The notes under the pieces were generated by a model that was not told where the DNA came from, ran no database searches, and saw only the letters and a program-made list of their open reading frames with translations. 64,000 nucleotides of DNA from Pseudomonadota bacterium (GTDB taxonomy: Bacteria > Pseudomonadota > Alphaproteobacteria > Acetobacterales > Acetobacteraceae). Below, piece after piece: positions 27,449 to 34,392 of this stretch. A program made the translations under genes and the position numbers. The stretch is taken from contig JAFEFW010000637.1 in the NCBI GenBank assembly GCA_018240405.1, positions 62,001 to 126,000 of the forward strand, read 5' to 3'. Position 1 is the stretch's first letter. Every line of letters starts with the position of its first letter.

Positions 27449-28933
27449 TCACCTGGCGGCAACGACCCGCTCGATCGCCAGCCGGCGCGGGGAAATTTCA
27501 TATGGGCGCTCGGGTACATCGTGCTGTGGCATGGCGCCATGCAGCGCGCCGGCGGCGTTTGCAGCCTCGGGCGTAACCGCGCGCTCTGGCCTCGCCATCA
27601 GGAACGGCGTCTTGGACCCACCGTAGACGCGCCTGAGTTCAGCAATATTGTCACGAATCCGTTCCGGTGCACGCTGCAGGACGTCCGATACCCGATAGTA
27701 GCTTGGCACACCGGATGGATTCACGAAGAGCATGTCGTGCTTCAGGAACGGAAACCCCATTCTGGTAATCAGGGTGTCCCAGAAAAAATGGGTCGGATCG
27801 ACAGGTATTCCTTCAATCACCTGCGCAACGATTGCATCGACCCGCGCGCGCAGCGATTCCTTGTAGCCGCCGTTGGTGCCAGGCTGCTCCGGTACGGGCA
27901 GCGCAGCCACGCCGGCCAGCAATTCCGGGACCGCGGCCAGCCATGCGCCGGCGACAGCTTCATAAGGGAACAGCGCCTTCATGGTGAAGCCGGCGTTGAT
28001 CAAGTATCTTGTAAGACTTACATCGCCCTCCCGGATGACGATCTCCTTATCGGAGCATAATGAATACTGCGCGATAAAGAGCTGAAGCGCCGGGGACTGG
28101 CAGATCGCGCGCCCAAACCACAGGAAATAGCTCTGCAGGTGATAGCAGCGTTCAAAGCTATCGGTCAGGCCAACGACATCGGTGTTCGCCGCGCGAATAC
28201 GCTCCAGCAGCGGCGCCAGGTCGGTGATCGGACCCACAATGCTGTCGTTCAGCAGCAGCAACTCGTCCAGGTGCGGCAGGAGGGCGCAATTCGTGTAGAT
28301 GCCGACGGCCCAGGCGTTGAAGTCATAGCCGATATTTCGTTTCAGCGTCAGGAAGACGTTGTCCGATTCGATCGAACTAAGCGCCGCCGACGGCTCTCCT
28401 CCAGAGTGGATGATGTGCACGACGAAGCCAAGCGCCGAGAGGGCGTGGACCAGCTCGCGATGATAGGAGAGGAATCTTGGCGCGCCGTGGCTAGTACTCA
28501 TGATCGCCAGGCGCTTCATTCGCAGCACGCGCGGCCACATCTCATTAGCGCGCGGGCTGTGCCTTACAACCAGTTCCCGCTCGGCCCAGGCGGTCTTTTC
28601 TTTCAGAATTGGAAGATCCTGGACAGACCAGGTGAATTCCCTTGGGCTGTCCGGCAGAGCGCGTTTCAGCTCCCGCTGAACCAGGTCGATCGTATGGGGT
28701 TTGCCGTCAAAGTACCTGATTGGTATCCGGAACGAAAATCCCGCATACCCATCTCGTATCTTCTGTTGCAGCAGGTCTTCACGAAACAGATCGGCGATGG
28801 TCTCGCCGACGAACTCACCATCGATGACAACGTCGATCGTCACAGGATCATCTTGATTGGCCGGGTTGACAGCCCAGCCTTTGGCGCTGCCGTCAACCAC
28901 TTCATCAAAGTATCCGTTATCCGTTAATTCCAT
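27449..28933 (-). CDS. RgpF-like (rhamnan synthesis protein F family) glycosyltransferase
   Basis: I start at ATG 28933 (MELTDNGYFDEVVDG), with AGGAG just upstream; a TTG at 29008 would add 25 residues without a site. The 494-residue protein has an N-terminal domain (about 1-100) with GSAKGWAVNP and FREDLLQQKIRDGYAGF, a small module found in front of many polysaccharide enzymes. A catalytic region of the RgpF type follows: RNIGYDFNAWAVGI, LLLLNDSIVGPI and FFWDTLITRMGFPFLK. RgpF-type enzymes add sugars to cell-surface rhamnan or O-antigen. No other cluster genes are adjacent. The family call is fairly firm; the product is unknown. Confidence 0.82.
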   Translation of the reverse strand: MELTDNGYFDEVVDGSAKGWAVNPANQDDPVTIDVVIDGEFVGETIADLFREDLLQQKIRDGYAGFSFRIPIRYFDGKPHTIDLVQRELKRALPDSPREFTWSVQDLPILKEKTAWAERELVVRHSPRANEMWPRVLRMKRLAIMSTSHGAPRFLSYHRELVHALSALGFVVHIIHSGGEPSAALSSIESDNVFLTLKRNIGYDFNAWAVGIYTNCALLPHLDELLLLNDSIVGPITDLAPLLERIRAANTDVVGLTDSFERCYHLQSYFLWFGRAICQSPALQLFIAQYSLCSDKEIVIREGDVSLTRYLINAGFTMKALFPYEAVAGAWLAAVPELLAGVAALPVPEQPGTNGGYKESLRARVDAIVAQVIEGIPVDPTHFFWDTLITRMGFPFLKHDMLFVNPSGVPSYYRVSDVLQRAPERIRDNIAELRRVYGGSKTPFLMARPERAVTPEAANAAGALHGAMPQHDVPERPYEISPRRLAIERVVAAR

Positions 28934-29008
28934 CAGCTCCTGCCGAGTGGCTGATCTGTTGCCAAACGCACCGAGACCCACTGTGCCTGTGGGTGTGTAG
29001 AATTCCAA

Positions 29009-29492
29009 ATGCTAAGACAGTCGCTGTTACCACGATCGCGGCAGCGTGACAGACGTCCCCGGCCTCCCGCTAATGTGGAGACATTACCTTACATCGGTCA
29101 AAGATCAAGTGACGTCTTGTTACAAAGGAAATCTCATACGCCGCGATTGGAAACTACCCCGTAATATAACTAATCAATAACAGTTGCCGGCTCATGGAGA
29201 CCAGAGCGTGAAATTTCTGCGCCGCGCCTCATTGGACGTGACGGCGGCCGTCTGGGTATCGCTTCATGAGCGCCGGTACGCACAAAGTGGATGCCTGATA
29301 ATTTCGTTACGAACAGTCTGGCGAAACCGGCCCTGCCCATCGCATGCCGGATGGGGTGAGGTGGGGACAAACGGGCTTGGATCACCCCTGGTGGTATGGC
29401 GGTTCTTCGACGCTGTCCCAGCGTGATCGGGCTCGCACGTGCAGTCCGCGCTTCGCCCGGCGGTCGCGGGACGCAGCGATAGTCAGCGTCGG
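29009..29492. other. Intergenic stretch, A/T-richer, no gene assigned
   Basis: 484 bases between two minus-strand genes. The part at 29090-29190 is clearly A/T-richer than its surroundings and probably carries the promoter of the RgpF-like gene. A + strand frame beginning MKFLRRASLDV near 29208 is open but short and unrecognised. No repeat or RNA signature is visible. Confidence 0.5.
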
Positions 29493-31028
29493 CTATTTCC
29501 CCACTACCCGCAGCCCCCGCCGCCGCGCCCGCGGCGACGCCTCGGCTGGCAGGTCCAGTGGCAGCAGCGGCGACTGCTCGCGCGCCCCGTCGCCGACCGT
29601 GTCGGCGTCCTCAATCTCCGCCTCGGGCAGGTCCCGCCGTCCCAGGTAGTTCGCCGCCAGGTGGCGGAACGTGTAGTCCAGCAGCGAGGTCGCCTTTTTC
29701 ACCGCCGGATCGCCCTCGACCACGCCGGCGGGCCCGAAGCGCGTGAAGGTAAACGCCTCAACAAAGCGCTCCAGCGGCACGCCGTGCTGCAGCCCCAGGC
29801 TGACCGCCAGGGCAAAATTGTCCATCAGGCCGCGGAAGGCCGCGCCTTCCTTGTGCAGCGCAATTACCACCTCGCCCAGCGTGCCATCGTCATATTCGCC
29901 GGTGCGGACGAACAGCTTGTGTCCGCCCACCGCGGCCTTCTGCGTATAGCCCGCGCGGCGCGCGGGCAGGTCACGGCGATGCGCCGCGCCTGCCGGCACC
30001 TGCATCGGCACGGGCCGCGGCGGCATGGCGTGGACATACGGCGCCACCGCGTCATGCATGGCTGCGTGCGCGGCGGCGCCATGAACGGGCAGCGGGTTGC
30101 CGCCGGCCAGCACGTTTGCCAGCGCGGCCTCAGTCGATACAGCCTCCGCCGCCAGCCAGGCGCGGGCGGCGCGGGTCAGGCCGCCGGCGGCCGACACCGG
30201 GGAGAAGGCGGGCGCGATGCCACCGGTCTCGGCGCCCAGCAGCGCCTCGGTCAATCCGGCATGATCGATCGCCGTCGTTGCACGATGGCGCGGCCCGATT
30301 GCGGCTGACAGCGCTGCCTGCCGTGCGGTTACGGCTGCCTCACGCAGGCCGCGCACCGGCACGTTTGCCGGAGGCTCCGGCCAGGTCGCCGCCATACCAC
30401 CCGCGCTGGACCGAGCGGCGCCCAGCAGCGCGGCCACGGCGCAGGATGCCGCATCCGCATGGCCGCGCAGCAGGCAAGCCAGCGCGCGCGCCAAGTCCCG
30501 CGCGGCATCGCTGGCATAATCAACGCCCAGCGCCGCCAGTAATCCCGCCAGATCGGCAAATCCGATATCGATGTCCCGCACGCTGGGCGCAGCAAAGGAC
30601 AGCGCGAACACCGCGGTCTCGACCGCCTCGGCAAATCCGGCGGCGTCGAACACGCCGCCATCCTCCAGGAAAGCCGGCAGGTTCAGCACGAAGCCCGGCG
30701 CATCGGCCGCATCCAGCGCCCACACCGCGGCAGTTGGCGCGCCGCGACGCAGCAGCAGCAAGCGGTGCAGGCGGTCAGCCAGCGGCGTCTCCATCCCGGC
30801 CTCTCGCGCAGCCGCGGCAATCGGATCGATCCATGCGGCAGCGGCGGCGGCCAGCGTCACCGGGGCGGCGCCGGGGGCCAGCGCCGCCAGGGCCGCTGCA
30901 GACGTGTCGTCCCAGGTTGCCGGCAGTGTCACAAGGCGTGGCGCGGCGTCCGGATCCGGTGCCGCTTCGGCCCGCCGCATACGCACGCCGTGCCATGTCC
31001 GGTGAAGCTGAGATCGCGCCGTCTTCAT
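29493..31028 (-). CDS. TSCPD-type protein similar to the C-terminal region of B12-dependent ribonucleotide reductase
   Basis: The start is ATG 31028 ([15 protein letters not shown]). The 511-residue protein ends with a region close to Nrd[61 protein letters not shown] and [19 protein letters not shown]. The preceding ~350 residues are Ala-rich and show none of the RNR catalytic cysteine/finger-loop motifs I would expect. It therefore looks like a standalone paralogue of the accessory C-terminal NrdJ domain, not a reductase. It is divergent from ndufa12. Role unknown. Confidence 0.82.
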   Translation of the reverse strand: MKTARSQLHRTWHGVRMRRAEAAPDPDAAPRLVTLPATWDDTSAAALAALAPGAAPVTLAAAAAAWIDPIAAAAREAGMETPLADRLHRLLLLRRGAPTAAVWALDAADAPGFVLNLPAFLEDGGVFDAAGFAEAVETAVFALSFAAPSVRDIDIGFADLAGLLAALGVDYASDAARDLARALACLLRGHADAASCAVAALLGAARSSAGGMAATWPEPPANVPVRGLREAAVTARQAALSAAIGPRHRATTAIDHAGLTEALLGAETGGIAPAFSPVSAAGGLTRAARAWLAAEAVSTEAALANVLAGGNPLPVHGAAAHAAMHDAVAPYVHAMPPRPVPMQVPAGAAHRRDLPARRAGYTQKAAVGGHKLFVRTGEYDDGTLGEVVIALHKEGAAFRGLMDNFALAVSLGLQHGVPLERFVEAFTFTRFGPAGVVEGDPAVKKATSLLDYTFRHLAANYLGRRDLPEAEIEDADTVGDGAREQSPLLPLDLPAEASPRARRRGLRVVGK

Positions 31029-31179
31029 ACGATCCAGCCTATGCGAAGCCGGGACACCGCGACAGCACATTTGGTGGGCGGGAAATCAGATCAGCCCAAA
31101 ATCTTGTGGATAATTTCCCGTTCGCGCGATCCCGTGACACGGGTGGACCAAACCTTGCGGCGTGCGTATATCTCACGCC

Positions 31180-31530
31180 ATGACTTTCGGTACATGGCTG
31201 TTCACCCGGTTCAACGGTCGCCGCGTCGGCACCGACGCCGCGGGCAACGTCTACTATGAAGAGAAGCGCCTGCGCGCTGGTGCCCGCACGCGCCGCTGGG
31301 TCGTCTACAATGGTGAGGTAGAGGCATCGCGCGTGCCGCCCGAGTGGCATGCCTGGCTGCACTACACCACCGAGGCGCCGCTGCCGGAAACGCAGCGCCG
31401 GCCCTGGCAGAAGCCGCATGTGCCGAATGCCACCGGTACGCCGCTGAGCTACCGCCCGCCCGGCCATGACTACCAGGGTGGCCACAGGGCGAGAGCAACC
31501 GGCGACTACGAACCCTGGGTGCCGGGCTAA
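31180..31530 (+). CDS. NADH:ubiquinone oxidoreductase subunit NDUFA12 (B17.2) family
   Basis: The start is ATG 31180 (MTFGTWLFTRFNGRRVG). The 116-residue protein carries the family hallmarks DAAGNVYYEEKR, RRWVVYNGEVEASRVPPEWHAWLHY (key residues RRWVxYxG, S-x-VPPEWH-x-WLH) and KPHVPNATGT. NDUFA12 is an accessory subunit on the complex I arm, retained in alphaproteobacteria and mitochondria. It is distant from the nuo operon and heads a compact six-gene transcript. Confidence 0.95.
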   Translation: MTFGTWLFTRFNGRRVGTDAAGNVYYEEKRLRAGARTRRWVVYNGEVEASRVPPEWHAWLHYTTEAPLPETQRRPWQKPHVPNATGTPLSYRPPGHDYQGGHRARATGDYEPWVPG

Positions 31531-31536
31531 CCCCGT

Positions 31537-32064
31537 ATGGCCCGACATGGGGTCGCGGAGACGCTGACTGGCGCTGTTGTGCTGCTCATTGCCGGTGGGT
31601 TCCTAGCTTATGCCGTGGCGCATTCTGGCCGCACCGTCGGGTCCGGCTATCCGCTGCGCGCCGAGTTCGACCGGATCGACGGGCTGGCGACCGGCGCCGA
31701 TGTGAAAATCGGCGGCGTTAAGGTGGGAACGGTCACCGACGAACGCATCGATCCGGCCAGCTTCAAGGCCATTGTCTCCTTCACGGTGCAGGACAATATC
31801 AAGCTGCCGAAGGATACTGCGGCGGTGATCACCAGTGAGAGTTTGCTGGGCGGCAAATACATCTCCCTGGCGCCGGGCGGTGACACGACTGACCTGAAGC
31901 CGGGGCAGACAATCAACATCACGCAGTCCTCGGTCAGCCTGGAGGAGCTGTTGGGCAAGTTCATCTTCAGCGCGTCGCAGGTATCGACGAAGAAGGAGGG
32001 CGAGGGCGGCGGATCGGGCAGCGCACCGACCACCGGCGGCAGCACATTGCAGGCGCCGAAATGA
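31537..32064 (+). CDS. mlaD: MlaD-family phospholipid-transport protein
   Basis: The 175-residue protein has an N-terminal membrane anchor (about 9-30, ETLTGAVVLLIAGGFLAYAV) followed by the MCE domain: PLRAEFDRIDGLATGADVKI, GGVKVGTV, AVITSESLLGGKYISL and LEELLGKFIF. MlaD is the substrate-binding protein of the Mla ABC system that moves phospholipids between outer and inner membranes. The permease, ATPase and soluble carriers (mlaE, F, B, C) are not nearby. Its stop overlaps the next start (ATGA). Confidence 0.92.
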   Translation: MARHGVAETLTGAVVLLIAGGFLAYAVAHSGRTVGSGYPLRAEFDRIDGLATGADVKIGGVKVGTVTDERIDPASFKAIVSFTVQDNIKLPKDTAAVITSESLLGGKYISLAPGGDTTDLKPGQTINITQSSVSLEELLGKFIFSASQVSTKKEGEGGGSGSAPTTGGSTLQAPK

Positions 32065-32279
32065 TCCCGCCGCCGCCGGGTGCATGGCCGGGGCTGGACG
32101 GCAATGCCGTCGGTTGCCGGGAAAAGATCAAGATGCTGAACGAGAACTATGCCGAGGTGGCGCAAGTGCTGACCGACGCATTTGAGGACGCCGTCCTGAT
32201 GGGCGTGCCGGAAGACGACATGCGCAACTTGCTGTCCGATATTGTCGCGGGCCTTGAGTCGCCCAAACGCGCCCGCTGA
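32061..32279 (+). CDS. Conserved small protein of unknown function (72 residues)
   Basis: The product is an acidic, helical 72-residue protein with MLNENYAEVAQVLTDAFEDA and GVPEDDMRNLLSDIVAGL segments. It overlaps mlaD by four bases at its start and overlaps the DUF2155 gene with TGATG at its end, so it is firmly embedded in the operon. No signal peptide or known domain is visible. A role linked to the envelope proteins on either side is inference only. Confidence 0.75.
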   Translation: MIPPPPGAWPGLDGNAVGCREKIKMLNENYAEVAQVLTDAFEDAVLMGVPEDDMRNLLSDIVAGLESPKRAR

Positions 32280-32797
32280 TGCGTCACGCCTTGCTGCCGG
32301 TCCTGCTGTGCCTGTCGGTGCACGCGGCCGCTGCTCAAAGCAGCCCGCCGCTGCAGGAGACGTCGCCACCCCAGTCGGACTCGCTGCTGCCGCCCTCGTT
32401 GCGCGGGCTGGCGCCGCGAGCTCCCGCAGCGCCTGAGGCTGCCGCGCCGGATGCACCGGCGGTTCCGCCGCCCGACATGACGCCGCAGCAGCAATGGGCC
32501 AACAAATGGCTGCCGGCCGGGACAGCTCAGTTGCATGCGCTGGACAAGGTCACCGCCCAGGTCGGCAACCTGACGGTAAAGGTTGGCCAGACCGCGACGT
32601 TCCAGAGCCTGACGATCACCGTAAAATCCTGCCTGGTGCGGCCGCCGGACCAGCCGGCCGATGCCGCGGTATTTGTGGAAGTGGCGGACACCCACCCGGA
32701 CGCGCCGGGCTTCGCCGGCTGGCTGCTGGCAAATGAGCCTGCGGTGTCAATGATGCAGAGCCCGATCTACGACCTTCGCGTCAGCGGCTGCTCGTAA
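32279..32797 (+). CDS. DUF2155 domain-containing secreted protein
   Basis: The 172-residue protein has a signal peptide (about 1-19, LLPVLLCLSVHAAAAQ) then a Pro/Ala-rich linker (about 20-75) and a DUF2155 domain from about 85: LHALDKVTAQVGNLTVKVGQ, FQSLTITVKSCLVRPPDQP and the aromatic/acidic C-terminal segment PIYDLRVSGCS. DUF2155 proteins are alphaproteobacterial periplasmic proteins of unknown function, commonly encoded near complex I accessory genes, as here. Two cysteines (in KSCL and SGCS) could form a disulfide. Confidence 0.88.
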   Translation: MRHALLPVLLCLSVHAAAAQSSPPLQETSPPQSDSLLPPSLRGLAPRAPAAPEAAAPDAPAVPPPDMTPQQQWANKWLPAGTAQLHALDKVTAQVGNLTVKVGQTATFQSLTITVKSCLVRPPDQPADAAVFVEVADTHPDAPGFAGWLLANEPAVSMMQSPIYDLRVSGCS

Positions 32798-32800
32798 GGC

Positions 32801-33541
32801 ATGGACGCGCTACCACCATTTCGCCAGACCGCTCTGCTGCTGGATATGGATGGCACGCTGATCGATATCGCGCCGACGCCGGACTCGGTGGTGGTGGAGC
32901 CCGGGCTGACCGATGTGCTGGCAACGCTGCGGGAGTCGCTGGATGGCGCCCTGGCCGTGGTGACCGGCCGCCCGATCGAGACGGTCGACCGCCTGCTGGG
33001 TGCCGCCCCTGGCGCGGTCGCCGGGGAGCACGGCGGCGTCGTGCGCCACACCCCGTCGAGTGCCGTGGAGCGTCCGCAACTGCCGCCGCCGCCGGACTCC
33101 TGGCTGGCCGCGGCACAGGCGCTGTCGGACGCATTTCCGGGCGCGCTGCTGGAGCGCAAGGCGCGCGGTTTCGCCCTGCACTATCGTCTGGCCCCGCAGG
33201 CTGGACCGGTGTTTCACGCCGTCCTGTACGCCCTGGTCGAGAAGTGCCCAAGCTTCCAGCTCTTGCCCGCGCACATGCTGTGGGAGGTCCGGCCGGTCGG
33301 TGCCGACAAAGGGCGGGCCGTCGCCGCACTGATGGCGCGACCGCCGTTCCATGGCCGCCTGCCGGTGTTCATCGGTGACGACGTGACCGATGAGGATGGC
33401 ATGAACGTCGCCCGCAGCCTGGGCGGGGCCGGCTTCCGCGTCGATGCCGCCTTCGGCGACCCGGCCGGCGTTCGGGCCTGGCTTGCCCTGTCGGCCGCGC
33501 TTGGCGACTGGGCGCCGCTACCCGGGCCGGTGAGGGGGTAG
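32801..33541 (+). CDS. otsB: Trehalose-6-phosphate phosphatase (HAD family)
   Basis: The 246-residue enzyme has HAD motif I DMDGTLIDI, the trehalose-phosphatase motif VVTGRPIETVDRLL, motif III lysine in the GADKGRAVAALM region and motif IV GDDVTDEDGM. It dephosphorylates trehalose-6-phosphate to trehalose, an osmoprotectant. The partner synthase otsA is not in the window, so either it lies elsewhere or the substrate differs. It begins four bases after the DUF2155 stop and precedes another HAD gene by five bases. Confidence 0.9.
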   Translation: MDALPPFRQTALLLDMDGTLIDIAPTPDSVVVEPGLTDVLATLRESLDGALAVVTGRPIETVDRLLGAAPGAVAGEHGGVVRHTPSSAVERPQLPPPPDSWLAAAQALSDAFPGALLERKARGFALHYRLAPQAGPVFHAVLYALVEKCPSFQLLPAHMLWEVRPVGADKGRAVAALMARPPFHGRLPVFIGDDVTDEDGMNVARSLGGAGFRVDAAFGDPAGVRAWLALSAALGDWAPLPGPVRG

Positions 33542-33546
33542 AGCGC

Positions 33547-34263
33547 ATGCAATTATCAGATTTCCGCGTGCTGACCTTTGATTGCTACGGCACGCTGATC
33601 GACTGGGAGAGCGGGCTGCGGACCGCGCTCGCCCCGTTGCGGAACGCCGCCGCGCCGGCATTGTCGGACGATGCCATGCTGGAGGCGTTTGCCGAACACG
33701 AGTCTCACCAGCAGGCGCTGACACCAGCGATGCCGTACTCCGAGGTGCTCGCCGCGGTACACCGGCGGCTTGCCGCTGACTGGGGCGCGCCGCCCGACCC
33801 GGTCGCCGATGCGCGCTTTGGTGGTTCCGTGGGTGAGTGGCCGGCATTTCCGGATACGCCGGGCGCGTTGCGCTACCTGAAGCAGCATTTTCGCCTGGTG
33901 ATCCTGTCGAACGTCGACCACGCCAGTTTCGCACGCTCGCTGCCACGGCTCGGGGTGGCTTTCGATGCCGTCTACACCGCGCAGGACATCGGATCGTACA
34001 AGCCGGACGCTCGCAATTTTGCTTATCTGCTGGACCGACTGGCGGCGGACGGCGTGGCGAAGCATGAGGTGCTGCACGTGGCGCAGAGCCTGTTCCACGA
34101 CCATGTGCCGGCAAATGCGGTGGGCCTGGCTTCGGCCTGGATCGATCGCCGCCACGCCACCGGCGGAGCGGGTGCCACCGCCCCTGTCAACGGAACGGTT
34201 CGTTACGATTTTCGCTTTACCAGCATGGCTGCCCTGGCCGATGCGCATCGCTCGCTTGGCTGA
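33547..34263 (+). CDS. Haloacid dehalogenase type II-like hydrolase
   Basis: The 238-residue HAD hydrolase has motif I FDCYGTLIDWESG, motif II LVILSNVDHASF, motif III lysine in DIGSYKPDARNF and a C-terminal acidic region near VAQSLFHDHVPA. The F-D-C/T-Y-G-T-L-I-D sequence and the SNxD motif are typical of L-2-haloacid dehalogenases, but many such proteins are phosphatases of unknown substrate. It is the last gene of the operon; a short hairpin TCAGCC/GGCTGA at about 34266-34282 follows. Confidence 0.85.
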   Translation: MQLSDFRVLTFDCYGTLIDWESGLRTALAPLRNAAAPALSDDAMLEAFAEHESHQQALTPAMPYSEVLAAVHRRLAADWGAPPDPVADARFGGSVGEWPAFPDTPGALRYLKQHFRLVILSNVDHASFARSLPRLGVAFDAVYTAQDIGSYKPDARNFAYLLDRLAADGVAKHEVLHVAQSLFHDHVPANAVGLASAWIDRRHATGGAGATAPVNGTVRYDFRFTSMAALADAHRSLG

Positions 34264-34392
34264 AATCAGCCTGCGTGGCTGAGGCCGCGCGCACCGGGTT
34301 AGGATTCTTAATAAAGATGAATCAATTAGCGCTCACCACATACAAAATGGTTGGGTAACGGTTTGGCACGATCCACTGCCTGGACTGGTGCC

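Noticed and set aside
29184-29426. 80-residue + strand frame (MPAHGDQSVKF-type)
   Set aside because: No motif, no ribosome site, ends in Trp/Gly-rich GC-biased sequence.
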